Source: a bacterium ADurb.Bin236 (GTDB lineage: Bacteria > UBP15 > UBA6099). From it: a DNA stretch of 64,000 nt. The stretch is from the NCBI GenBank assembly GCA_002069885.1, contig MWCD01000012.1, positions 1-64,000 on the forward strand, read 5' to 3'. Positions 27,354 through 35,708 of this stretch are shown here, one piece after another (position 1 is the first letter of the stretch; the number at the start of each line of letters is the position of its first letter). Below the pieces are notes generated by a model. That model made no database searches, was not told where the DNA came from, and saw only the letters and a program-made list of their open reading frames with translations. A program made the translations under genes and the position numbers.

Positions 27354-28664
27354 ATGCTTATAGAATTCAAGGTGAAGAACTTCCTCTCATTCAAAGAAGA
27401 AACAACTCTTAGCATGGTGGCCACAAGCGATAGAAAAACCCTGCCCCAGAATGTTATAGAACCGACAGGTGTGTTTAAACAAAGACTGCTAAAGAGCGCC
27501 GTGATTTACGGAGCCAACGCATCTGGAAAGTCGAATTTGATTGAAGCCATGTTTCATGTGCGGTACTTTCTAGAAAATTCTACAAAAGGTAATAACCAAA
27601 CGCCAATTGATGTTAATCCGTTCGCTTTCGACGGAGAGTGCGCGGACAAGCCCAGTATGTTTGAACTCGATTTCCTTCATGAAGGAATCAGATACATTTA
27701 TGGTTTTTCCGTAGACAGGAAAACGGTGCATGAGGAACGGATGTACCATTTTCCAAAGGGGCAACAGGCCATGCTGTTTGAGAGAAGTGAACAAGAGTTC
27801 AATTTCAATCGCGCAAGATTAAAAGAGTTGAAAGATTTGACTCCCAAAACCCGCCACAACAGCCTGTTTCTGACAGTCGCAGCGCAGTTCAACGTCGATT
27901 TCGCAAACAAGGTCAACGATTGGCTGAAAGGGTTCCTTCCCCTACCTTCCATAAATTTTCCTATGATGGAGCATACGGCCTCTTTGCTTAAGAAAGAAGA
28001 TTTCAAAAAAATAGTTCTGGATTTTATGTCAAATGCGGATTTTTCGGTCTTAGATATCGTCGTGGATGAAAAAGAGAGGAAGTTAAGCGAATATGATAAA
28101 AAAATACTCGATTTGATTACGCAAAAAATAGCCGATGAGGAGCCATTAGGCGAATCTGCAAGACCAGAAATTAAAATGACAAAGGATCTCGACATCAAGT
28201 TTTATCACAGAGTTGCCAACGCCGGAGGCCAGCAGGGGATTCCTCTGGATATTGAACTGGAGTCAGACGGGACTCAAAGAATTTTCCAATTATCAGGTTA
28301 TTTAATAGATACAATTCGGAATGGCTTGAAAGTCATTTCGGATGAGTTGGACTTGAGACTGCACCCTTTGCTGTCAGAGTGGCTGATCTCTTTCTTTCAC
28401 AACTATAAAAAAGACTCCTCCGCGCAGTTGATTTTCACTACTCACAACGCCGAGCTTCTTTCTCCCGAACTATTTCGAAGAGACCAGATTTGGTTCGCGG
28501 AAAAAGACGCGTCAACCGGAGCCTCGAAAATATTTTCTCTGTCCGACTACAAGCCCCGCAAAGATGAAAATTTTAGAAAGAACTATCTGGCGGGCAGATA
28601 CGGAGCCGTGCCTATCCTCCGGCGATTCGACGAGTACGCCGAGGAAGGTAGCCCACAGACATGA
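27354..28664 (+). CDS. RloA/AbiL-like AAA ATPase
   Basis: 436 residues with an SMC/OLD-type split ATPase: MLIEFKVKNFLSFKEETTLSM, Walker A YGANASGKSNLIEAM near residue 57, and toward the C-terminus a signature block SDGTQRIFQLSG, Walker B VISDELDLRLHPLL and the switch region IFTTHNAELLSP. This layout is typical of RloA/AbiLi ATPases that partner a TOPRIM-like RloB in phage defence. The ATG at 27354 has GGAG 10 bases upstream; a TTG six codons earlier is less likely. Its stop overlaps the next start (ATGA). Base composition is lower in GC than neighbouring metabolic genes. Confidence 0.85.
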   Translation: MLIEFKVKNFLSFKEETTLSMVATSDRKTLPQNVIEPTGVFKQRLLKSAVIYGANASGKSNLIEAMFHVRYFLENSTKGNNQTPIDVNPFAFDGECADKPSMFELDFLHEGIRYIYGFSVDRKTVHEERMYHFPKGQQAMLFERSEQEFNFNRARLKELKDLTPKTRHNSLFLTVAAQFNVDFANKVNDWLKGFLPLPSINFPMMEHTASLLKKEDFKKIVLDFMSNADFSVLDIVVDEKERKLSEYDKKILDLITQKIADEEPLGESARPEIKMTKDLDIKFYHRVANAGGQQGIPLDIELESDGTQRIFQLSGYLIDTIRNGLKVISDELDLRLHPLLSEWLISFFHNYKKDSSAQLIFTTHNAELLSPELFRRDQIWFAEKDASTGASKIFSLSDYKPRKDENFRKNYLAGRYGAVPILRRFDEYAEEGSPQT

Positions 28665-29320
28665 GCGCCAAGAAATATCGCAAAAAGAAAAAGCTCGCCA
28701 GAAAACCGCCCTTCAAAGAACTGAAGCCGGTTCTACTTATCGTTTGCGAAGGAAAAAAAACCGAGCCTTATTACTTTGAAGACATCAAGAGCAAGTGGAA
28801 GATTACTTCCATGCAGATAGAAATAAAAGGGAGCAATGTCTGTGGAACAGCCCCCAAGGACATCGTGGATTATGCAAAAAAAGAATGGAAGAAAAAAACG
28901 AGGGATGGGATGCCTATCGAAAAGGGGGATGTATGGTGTGTGTTCGATAGAGACGCTCACGAGTCTTTTGACGCCGCGATAAAAATGGCTAAAGACAACG
29001 GCTTTGGTATCGCGGTTTCCAACCCTTGCTTTGAGTTGTGGTATCTGCTTCATTTTCGGAATCAGACTGCGCATATTGAACGCGATGATGTGAAGAGGTC
29101 TCTCCGTGAACATATCATCGGATATGAAAGCAATATGAAGGAGGTGTTCTCAGAAATCAATGACAAGATGGAAAAGGCCGAAAAGCACGCGCACGGATTG
29201 AGATTAAAACATGAAGGAGACGGCAGTCCCGAGACACAGAATCCATCGACTGGAGTTGATGCGCTGATAAAGCGGCTCAGAGATATAAGAGAGCCGGAGG
29301 AAGAGAGAGGGTCTTGTTAA
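28661..29320 (+). CDS. RloB-family TOPRIM-like protein
   Basis: 219 residues. A basic N-terminus precedes LLIVCEGKKTEPYYFEDI (catalytic Glu), VWCVFDRDAHESF (DxD) and SNPCFELWYLLHF, the pattern of RloB/AbiLii, which carries a TOPRIM-like nuclease fold. It is translationally coupled to the RloA-like ATPase by a four-base overlap, so the two form one module. By analogy with RloAB, AbiL and PARIS-type systems the ATPase senses infection and the nuclease halts growth. The trigger and target are not known here. Confidence 0.85.
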   Translation: MSAKKYRKKKKLARKPPFKELKPVLLIVCEGKKTEPYYFEDIKSKWKITSMQIEIKGSNVCGTAPKDIVDYAKKEWKKKTRDGMPIEKGDVWCVFDRDAHESFDAAIKMAKDNGFGIAVSNPCFELWYLLHFRNQTAHIERDDVKRSLREHIIGYESNMKEVFSEINDKMEKAEKHAHGLRLKHEGDGSPETQNPSTGVDALIKRLRDIREPEEERGSC

Positions 29321-29770
29321 AGCGAAAGAGATTGCTACGCGCCATGATTATTGGCGACATGAACGAAAGCTGTTTCACAGACGGGTAATTTGAATTGACG
29401 AGAAGCGCATGGCGCGTCGTTCTGGGCATGGCGGAATTTATTTACTCGGCACTGAAAGCTTAATCGATGTTTTTTTCGCGACAATATTCACACATTTCTA
29501 CTTTAGGTTTGACTCGAACCTTTCAAATTTTGCAGATGTTTGCTAACTCGCGTTTTACATAAATTATCATCATTCTTTATAATGCGGTCATTCTTTCTAG
29601 CGTGTCGGTCGTTTCTCTAAATCGTTGCCTCGCTCATCGTTGCCAAGGTGTCCTTTGCAATGATGATGATTTTAAGGAGCGGCATAGATAGTCGATGCTG
29701 ATATGTGTTTAATTTTAGTAAATCATGTCAGAATATCTGGTGTAACTGCCATGAAGGAGCCGACGCCGCT
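29321..29770. other. Intergenic region before the acetyltransferase
   Basis: 450 bp, A/T-richer than average, with one diverged palindrome (29635-29665). No open frame looks coding. An in-frame GTG at 29705 would extend the acetyltransferase but lacks a ribosome site. Confidence 0.55.
29635..29665. repeat. CATCGTTGCCAAGG palindrome, copy 4
   Basis: CATCGTTGCCAAGG, TGT loop, CCTTTGCAATGATG; two mismatches between arms. Confidence 0.65.
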
Positions 29771-30256
29771 GTGGATAATTCATATGAACTGATTGAGGCA
29801 AAGTTATGTCATATACCTCAACTCGCGATTCATCATCGCATGATGTTTGAGGAGATATGGCAAAATCGTTCTATGACAATCAACGACGATATCGGAAATG
29901 AGATTCAAAACGCTTATGCTGAAAAACTTGAAAATGAAATGCCGTCTGGCATGTGCGTGCCTTGGGGTTTCGTGGATAATGGCAGGATTGTCGCGAGCGG
30001 CGCAATAACAATTGTCAGTTTCGTTCCGGTTCCTCTTGATTTGTCATCAAGAGTCGCTTATCTTCACTCCATGTTCACGGAAAAGAAATATCGAAAAGGC
30101 GGCCTTGCGGGAAGCATCGTGAAGAGGGCTGTCGAACACTGCAAAAAGGCGGGTGTTAAGAGAATTTTTCTTAACGCCAGCGATGCGGGAAAAAGATTGT
30201 ATGAAAATATGGGCTTCGTTTCATCCCCGGAAACAATGAGATTGCTTGTTGATTGA
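29771..30256 (+). CDS. GNAT-family N-acetyltransferase
   Basis: About 161 residues from the chosen GTG, which follows AAGGAG by 11 bases; the open frame extends 22 codons further upstream without a ribosome site. The acetyl-CoA-binding core is visible as YLHSMFTEKKYRKGGLAGSIVKRAVEHCKKAGVKRIFLNAS, with the (R/K)xxGxxG loop, and the C-terminal motif GKRLYENMGFVSSPETMRL. Substrate unknown. Codon use is A/T-richer than the neighbourhood, like the preceding defence pair. It converges on the exported protein gene at 30572. Confidence 0.82.
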   Translation: MDNSYELIEAKLCHIPQLAIHHRMMFEEIWQNRSMTINDDIGNEIQNAYAEKLENEMPSGMCVPWGFVDNGRIVASGAITIVSFVPVPLDLSSRVAYLHSMFTEKKYRKGGLAGSIVKRAVEHCKKAGVKRIFLNASDAGKRLYENMGFVSSPETMRLLVD

Positions 30257-30303
30257 TATATTATGCCTTTAGTCATCGCCTCACTCATCGTTGCTCACTC
30301 ACT

Positions 30304-30333
30304 CATCGTTGCCAAGGTCTCCTTGACAACGAT
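30304..30333. repeat. CATCGTTGCCAAGG palindrome, copy 5
   Basis: CATCGTTGCCAAGG, TCT loop, CCTTGACAACGAT; one mismatch. Confidence 0.7.
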
Positions 30334-30429
30334 AAAAAACGTCACGGGCGCAAACCGGGCGACCCGCCGGGTCGCCCCTACGGGCACAACGCCGCCAACC
30401 GCCATGAACAGGATTCCTCTGAAAAACCC

Positions 30430-30551
30430 TTACCCAACATCTTTTCACATGACACGCGCCGAAGGCGGAAGCGAAGCTCCGCATTCGGCGCTAGCATGAA
30501 ATGTTTTGAAAGGGATTTTAAGGGAAAACTTTTCCAAAAGTTTTCCCTTAA
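30430..30551 (-). repeat. 3'-end element, class B copy 3
   Basis: Minus-strand hairpin TTAAGGGAAAACTTTT / AAAAGTTTTCCCTTAA starting about 20 bp after the 30572 gene stop, then AATCCCTTTCAAAACATTTCA, a GC-rich hairpin GCGCCGAATGCGGAGC..., and CATGTGAAAAGATG. Confidence 0.78.
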
Positions 30552-30571
30552 GAAATTACAGATTTTTCAAC

Positions 30572-31510
30572 TCAGCGGTCGCCGAGCGCGGATTTGAACG
30601 TGTTGCGGTTCTGCTCGTGCCAAGAGTACCACTGTTCGGCCAGATCGCCTTTGTCCCGCGAGAAACGTTCCCCGGAAATCTTTTCCAAAGAGACAACAGC
30701 AGCGTCGACAAGGATGCTTGCGCCGGAGAACTCGCCGCCGATCCCGGAATTGAAGCGCTGTCCGCCGCCGGTGACGACGAACAGGACGAGAGCGTCCACC
30801 GATTCCCGGCACGGGAGGTAGCCGAGCAGTTCTATGATATCGCCGGCGGCGAGCAGGCGGGATTCCGCGCGCAACGCGTCCGCAAGCGCCGGGACCGCCG
30901 AAGTTCCGAGCGAAAGGACGCTCTTTTTTGCCGCCCCGGACGCGTGATAGTCGTAGTTGTTCAACCATTCGGACACCAGTTCCGACGCGGCTCTCGCGTT
31001 CTTCTTCGCTGTGTCCTCTTTTACCGTCACCTTTACCGGGTTCGACATTGCCGAGCCGTTCCAAGCGCCGGGCGTGTTCGGCCTAGAAACATACTCCGCC
31101 GATATCGAGTAGGTTTTTCCCTCCTCAAAAACGAAACATTGGGAGAGGTCGAACGAGCGAAAGCCGTGGTATTCTCCGGGGCGGAACGGAACGGCCGAGC
31201 CGAGGGCCGGGGGTATTTTCGGAGGACAAGCCGACCGCTGCGGCGAGCCTGCCTCGTCCTTCACGACGAAGAACAGCCCCGCCCCGTCCGACGCCCCTAT
31301 CGAAAAGAAATGCGGAGGCACGGCCAGTTCGGCGACGCCGGCGTTCTCTACTTCGCAACTTATCTTCACAGGTTCCCCGGCGTTGATGGCCTCCGGGGTC
31401 AGCAGCTTCGCGACCGCCGACACGCTCTGCGCCGCCGCCGGGCCGCCGGTCGCCGCCGCCGCAACGAGCGCAAACGCCATCGCCGCCGATTTCAGGTGTT
31501 TTATTTTCAT
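30572..31510 (-). CDS. Exported protein, Ig-like plus HEAT-like regions
   Basis: 312 residues with a clear signal peptide (MKIKHLKSAAMAFALVAAAATGGPAAAQ). Residues about 30-165 look like a beta-sandwich domain (AGEPVKISCEVENAGVAEL, GEYHGFRSFDLSQCFVFEEGKTYSISAEYVS). The C-terminal part has a HEAT-like helical region (VLSLGTSAVPALADALRAESRLLAAGDIIELLGYL). I recognise no specific family. GGAG lies about 6 bases upstream of the ATG. It is monocistronic and divergent from the next gene. Confidence 0.7.
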   Translation of the reverse strand: MKIKHLKSAAMAFALVAAAATGGPAAAQSVSAVAKLLTPEAINAGEPVKISCEVENAGVAELAVPPHFFSIGASDGAGLFFVVKDEAGSPQRSACPPKIPPALGSAVPFRPGEYHGFRSFDLSQCFVFEEGKTYSISAEYVSRPNTPGAWNGSAMSNPVKVTVKEDTAKKNARAASELVSEWLNNYDYHASGAAKKSVLSLGTSAVPALADALRAESRLLAAGDIIELLGYLPCRESVDALVLFVVTGGGQRFNSGIGGEFSGASILVDAAVVSLEKISGERFSRDKGDLAEQWYSWHEQNRNTFKSALGDR

Positions 31511-31640
31511 GACGCGCTCCGTTTTTAACTTGTTCGATTATTATAGCGCCATCTGACAAGTTCCGCCCTTCATTAACCCGCCGCGTTTCGGTTTTAAAAC
31601 TTCCGGCGATTTTTCGCGCCTGAAGGTGTAAAATATTCGC

Positions 31641-32471
31641 ATGAAAACACGAGCGTTCATAATCATAAGTTTTATCCTTATTCTCGCCGCGAAGCCCCTC
31701 GCGGCGGCGGAAAACAGGATAACCTATTTTTCCGCGAACATCCTTTACTGTGACCTGCAGGCAAGCGAAAAGAGGGAAGACTATGTTAAACGCAGAGAAG
31801 CCCTCATAGCGCTGCTGTCGGAGATAAAACCAGATATTGTCGGCATTCAGGAAGCGTCCGTCTGCAAGATCTACGGCCATGCTTCCGGAGACGACACGAT
31901 AAAGGAAATCGCGCTAGGGCTGAAGAAGCGGGGATTGAACTACGGCGGGTCGTTCTGGGAGTCGGAGAGGGTCGGCGCGCTGTGGATAGAAGGGCTGGCG
32001 TTCATGTGGAACAGGGAAACCGTGTCGCTCGACAAGACCCATATAAAGTGCCGGCGCCTCGAAACGTCATACCAGCGAAGCGGAGCGCTGATACAAAAAT
32101 CGTTGTGCAGGGCGGACGCGGAGGCAAAAGACGGCGGCGCTCCTCTGCGCGTTTACAACACCCACTTCGAAGCGTACAAAAACGATGTGAGAATAGCGCA
32201 GTCCCTCGAAGTCGCCTCCATCCTGCGGGAAGAACTCGCCGCGCCGGGCGCGCGCGCGCTGTTCGGCGGCGACCTCAACAGCGGCGACATGAGCGCAACT
32301 TACCAAGCCGAAGGATTCAAGACTGTCGCCGCGGACCGCGTGGACTATGTGTTCTCGCTTGGCATACCGGACGGGGACGTTGCGGCGGAAGTGATTCCGC
32401 TCCACTCGATTCCCGGAAAACTCGATATCTCCGACCACAACGGCATCCTCGTTACAATCAGGAACAAGTGA
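31641..32471 (+). CDS. Exported endonuclease/exonuclease/phosphatase-family protein
   Basis: 276 residues with a signal peptide (MKTRAFIIISFILILAAKPLAAA). The EEP fold motifs follow in order: TYFSANILY, PDIVGIQEAS (metal-binding Glu), VYNTHFEA, ALFGGDLNSG (DxN) and the C-terminal KLDISDHNGILVTI (DH pair). The family hydrolyses phosphodiesters in nucleic acids, lipids or small molecules. Export suggests a nutrient-scavenging nuclease or phosphatase in the periplasm or outside. The substrate is not evident. Confidence 0.87.
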   Translation: MKTRAFIIISFILILAAKPLAAAENRITYFSANILYCDLQASEKREDYVKRREALIALLSEIKPDIVGIQEASVCKIYGHASGDDTIKEIALGLKKRGLNYGGSFWESERVGALWIEGLAFMWNRETVSLDKTHIKCRRLETSYQRSGALIQKSLCRADAEAKDGGAPLRVYNTHFEAYKNDVRIAQSLEVASILREELAAPGARALFGGDLNSGDMSATYQAEGFKTVAADRVDYVFSLGIPDGDVAAEVIPLHSIPGKLDISDHNGILVTIRNK

Positions 32472-32567
32472 GCCGCGCCCCGTTACCGCTCCCGGATAAC
32501 CGTTGGAAAAAAACGTGCGCGGGTTGCGGGTTGATTAGCGGGTTCGGCTCCGTTAGTATTAACGTCC

Positions 32568-34409
32568 ATGAATATTGAGGCGAAAGACATAAGGCGGCGG
32601 GTTGAGCTTGAGGTTTTGCCGAGGGTGGAGAGGCCGGGCAGGTACGCGGGCGGGGAGTTGAACAGCGCGCGCGGCTGCGGCTCGGACCCGTCGGCGCTCC
32701 GCGTCGTTCTCTGTTTTCCGGAAGTGTACGAAATCGGGATGTCCAACCTCGGCTTCATGTTGCTGTATCACTTGCTGAACGGCATCCCGGGTGTCGAATG
32801 CGAGAGGGCGTTCGCGCCGTGGCCGGACATGGAGCGCGAGTTGTCCGCGCGCGGCCTGCCGCTTTATTCGCTGGAAAGCTTCACCCCGCTGTCTGAGTTC
32901 GACATTGTGGGTTTTTCGCTGTCTTACGAGATGACGTACACCAACATCCTGACGATGCTGAGCCTCGGAGGCATAGGGAGGAAGTCTACTGACAGAGGGG
33001 ACGCCGGGCCGCTTGTAATTGCGGGCGGGGTGTGCGCGTGCAACCCGGAGCCTCTGGCTGATTTCTTCGACGCGTTCTTCATAGGGGAAGCGGAGGAAGG
33101 CATCGTCGATATAGTCGAGGCGGCGCGCGCGGCGAAGGGGCCGGGCGGCGGCAAACCCGCCCTGCTGAACTCGCTCGCCGATATCCCCGGAGTATACGTC
33201 CCCGCCCTGTGCGAAACATTCGCCGCCCCCTCCGGCCTTACCGCGGTGTCCTGCGGGACTCGCGGCAGCGTGAAGCGCAGGTTCCCGCGCGACCTCGATT
33301 CGATACAGGCTCCGCGCGCGTTCGTCGTCCCCGGAATCGAAGCGGTGCACGACAGAATTCAGATAGAGATATTCAGAGGCTGCGTTCAGGGTTGCAGGTA
33401 TTGCCAAGCGGGGATGATTTACCGGCCTCACAGGGAGCGCGGCGTCGGCAGCCTGACGCGCAACGCGGGGGAATTGTTCGAAGGGATGGGCTGCGACGAG
33501 ATTTCGCTGTTGTCACTGAACGCGCCTGACTATTCCGGGATGGGGGAACTGCTGGACTCGCTGACAGGGTTCGCCGACCCGCGGCGCGTTTCAATCTCCA
33601 TGCCGTCCACGCGAGTGGACACCTTCAGCGGGGAAGTGTATGAGAAACTGCGGCAGGTGCGCGCCACCGGGCTGACGCTCGCGCCGGAGGCAGGCTCACA
33701 GAGGTTGCGCAACGTCATCAACAAGCGGGTGACGGAAGAAGAGATAATGGAAACGGTCCGCGCGGCTTCTCGCGCCGGCTGGAAAAAAATAAAACTGTAC
33801 TTCATGATAGGGCTGCCGACGGAGACGGAAGAGGATGTGCGCGAAATCGCCGCGCTCGTGGCGAAAATGGTCGAGGCGCGAGGCCGCTCCGCCTCCCGCG
33901 CCAAAGGAAAACAGGTCTTCACAGTCAGCGTGTCGAACTTCATCCCCAAGCCCCACACGCCGTTCCAATGGGAGCCGATGGAGAGCATGGAGTCGCTAAT
34001 CGCAAAGAAGCGAATCCTGCGCGGGCTTATCGACCGCCGCGCGGTAAAACTTGACATGCACGATGTGGAGACGAGCTATCTGGAAGCGGCGTTCGCGCGC
34101 GGGGACAGGCGTCTTGGGGCGGTCATCGAGCGCGCGTGGGAATCCGGCTGCCGTTTCGACGGCTGGTCAGACATGCTCAAATTCGACGCGTGGACGGACG
34201 CCTTCGCATCCGCCGGGCTGAACGCCGACCTCTACGCCCGCTCCCAGATGAAGCCTCTTTCTCCAACCCCGTGGTCGCACATCGACTGCGGAGTGTCCGA
34301 GAAATATCTCTTTCTCGAACGCAACAAGGCTCTGCGAGGCGAAACCACGCCCGACTGCGGCCCGCGCGGAGGCGGCTGCTCCGGCTGCGGCCTCGACTGC
34401 TCAAAATAA
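32568..34409 (+). CDS. B12-binding-type radical SAM protein (TIGR03960-like)
   Basis: 613 residues. The N-terminal part resembles a B12-binding domain (VVLCFPEVYEIGMSNLGFMLLYHLLN, IVGFSLSYEMTYTNIL). The radical SAM core carries FRGCVQGCRYCQAGMIYRP, giving the Cx3Cx2C cluster ligands near residue 275, then LTLAPEAGSQRLRNVINK. The C-terminus has an extra cysteine cluster GGCSGCGLDCSK. The layout matches the TIGR03960 family of unknown role, usually next to or fused with a TIGR03936/DUF2344 partner and near ribosomal or RNase G genes. Neither partner is present here. Confidence 0.82.
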   Translation: MNIEAKDIRRRVELEVLPRVERPGRYAGGELNSARGCGSDPSALRVVLCFPEVYEIGMSNLGFMLLYHLLNGIPGVECERAFAPWPDMERELSARGLPLYSLESFTPLSEFDIVGFSLSYEMTYTNILTMLSLGGIGRKSTDRGDAGPLVIAGGVCACNPEPLADFFDAFFIGEAEEGIVDIVEAARAAKGPGGGKPALLNSLADIPGVYVPALCETFAAPSGLTAVSCGTRGSVKRRFPRDLDSIQAPRAFVVPGIEAVHDRIQIEIFRGCVQGCRYCQAGMIYRPHRERGVGSLTRNAGELFEGMGCDEISLLSLNAPDYSGMGELLDSLTGFADPRRVSISMPSTRVDTFSGEVYEKLRQVRATGLTLAPEAGSQRLRNVINKRVTEEEIMETVRAASRAGWKKIKLYFMIGLPTETEEDVREIAALVAKMVEARGRSASRAKGKQVFTVSVSNFIPKPHTPFQWEPMESMESLIAKKRILRGLIDRRAVKLDMHDVETSYLEAAFARGDRRLGAVIERAWESGCRFDGWSDMLKFDAWTDAFASAGLNADLYARSQMKPLSPTPWSHIDCGVSEKYLFLERNKALRGETTPDCGPRGGGCSGCGLDCSK

Positions 34410-34785
34410 TAGCCAATTATCAATATTTGAAAGAAAGCAAACGCCAAAGAGTAACTTTTTCAATATGAATTTCCCTTTTGAATCTCTTCAAAACATTTCA
34501 ATGGTCGACGGGAGAGAATCGCCGCCGCGCTTCCCCTCCCTATGCCCCATGCAAAATCATTTATGAACAATATTCAGGGCAAAATTGTCCGGAGTTCACA
34601 GCGCGTTTGAATTGCATGGGCAATTCACGAATTGCGCTCTGATCCGCTCATAATCAAAGATTGTTTTTTCTTTCCCCTCCTTTTTCCCATGCCATGCGCC
34701 GAAGACGGAGACGCAGCTCCGACATCGTCGCTGCGCGAAACTTTTGAAAGGGCTTTTAAGGGAAAACTTCTTCAAAAGCTTTCTT
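34410..34785. other. Convergent intergenic region with two facing 3'-end elements
   Basis: 376 bp between the radical SAM stop and phoU stop. A class C element follows the plus-strand gene and a class B element follows phoU. Nothing else is seen. Confidence 0.65.
34445..34570 (+). repeat. 3'-end element, class C copy 2 (degenerate hairpin)
   Basis: GCCAAAGAGTAACTTTTTCA, then TTTCCCTTTTGAATCTCTTC, then AAAACATTTCAATGGTCG and a GC-rich hairpin. The near 3' arm has changed to CCC while the distal copy still reads CTCTT, so the 5' AAAGAG can pair only with the distal copy. Confidence 0.65.
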
Positions 34786-34789
34786 TTAC
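34680..34789 (-). repeat. 3'-end element, class B copy 4
   Basis: The minus strand begins at the phoU stop codon itself (TAAAAGAAAGCTTTTGAAGA), followed by AGTTTTCCCTTAAAAGCCCT and TTCAAAAGTTTCG. It is the most diverged class B copy. Confidence 0.65.
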
Positions 34790-35463
34790 CTTTGCGCCGA
34801 CCAACTTGATTTCGGAGAAGCTCCCTCTACTATGAAGACGGCGCTTTCGCAGATGTTGGTGACGTGGTCGGCGATGCGTTCAAGCGACTGCACGACGACC
34901 ATGAGGTGTGACACGTAGTTGATGCAGGAAGGGTCCCGCTTCATCAGTTCAATCAGTTCGGTAAAAATCCTGTGGTTGTATTCGTCTATCGAGTCGTCCA
35001 TGTCTATGACTTTCAGCGCCAGAACGGGGTCGAGGTTGATGAAGGCGTCCAAACTGAGTTTGAACATATCTATGACGCGTTTGGCCATTTCGGGGAGATC
35101 GACATAAGGTTTGAGTTGCGGCAGTTCGGAGAGGATGGCGGCTTTTTTTGATATTTTTGTCGTGTGGTCGGCCAGCCGCTCGATGTCGGAGGATATTTTC
35201 ATCGAGCTTGCGATGAGGCGCAGGTCGGTGGCCATAGGTTGCTGAAGCGCAAGAAGCCTGATGCATGTCTGGTTAATGGCGGCTTCCATTTCGTCGACTT
35301 TTTCATCGTCGGCGATGGTGCGCGCGGCGAGGGCCGCGTCTCTCTCAATGAGGGCTTTTATGGAGGAGCGGATAAGTTCCTCGGCGAGCGCGCCCATGCG
35401 CAGAGTGGATTGTTTCAGGGCCTCTAGCTCCTGAGAGTATGTCCTGCGAACCTGATCGGTCAT
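34786..35463 (-). CDS. phoU: Phosphate-signalling protein PhoU
   Basis: 225 residues, the normal length: two three-helix bundles with metal-binding ExxxD blocks. Visible are [51 protein letters not shown] and the second-repeat [28 protein letters not shown]. PhoU couples the Pst transporter to PhoR/PhoB. The ATG at 35463 overlaps the stop of a pstB fragment and uses GGGAGG inside it; the longer frame upstream is just that fragment read out of frame. No pst, phoR or phoB gene is in the window. Confidence 0.95.
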   Translation of the reverse strand: MTDQVRRTYSQELEALKQSTLRMGALAEELIRSSIKALIERDAALAARTIADDEKVDEMEAAINQTCIRLLALQQPMATDLRLIASSMKISSDIERLADHTTKISKKAAILSELPQLKPYVDLPEMAKRVIDMFKLSLDAFINLDPVLALKVIDMDDSIDEYNHRIFTELIELMKRDPSCINYVSHLMVVVQSLERIADHVTNICESAVFIVEGASPKSSWSAQR

Positions 35464-35570
35464 CCGAACCTCCCGGTGATGTAGTTTTCCGTCCTTTTGT
35501 CTTTCGGGCGGGTGAAAATCATATCCGTGTCGCCCTGCTCCACCAGTTCTCCGTCGAGAACCGCCTTTTT
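35460..35570 (-). pseudogene. pstB: 3' remnant of pstB (phosphate ABC ATPase)
   Basis: Reading the frame that ends TGA at 35462-35460 gives a tail [30 protein letters not shown], closely matching the last about 30 residues of PstB. Upstream homology disappears within about six codons and a stop codon follows in frame, so the ATPase core is deleted. The fragment overlaps phoU by four bases (ATGA) and supplies its GGGAGG ribosome site, which may explain why it survives. It indicates an ancestral pst-phoU operon. Confidence 0.8.
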
Positions 35571-35708
35571 CAGCGCGAACCGTCCAGATCCTCGAACCTG
35601 AAATCGCCCTGTCTATCAAAAAATGAAAATGAATTGTGGCGGCAATAGCGATTGTGCGACCTATTGAGTTTATTTCAACCTGAATTTTCCTATAAATGGT
35701 TGAACAGA

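Larger units (their letters stand above)
30257..30571. other. Convergent intergenic region made of repeats
   Basis: 315 bp filled by the palindrome copy at 30304-30333 and the class B 3'-end element at 30430-30551. No gene seen. Confidence 0.65.

Noticed and set aside
34786-35619. PhoU with a 52-residue N-terminal extension
   Set aside because: The extension is the pstB tail read in the wrong frame; PhoU normally starts at the MTDQVRR position.
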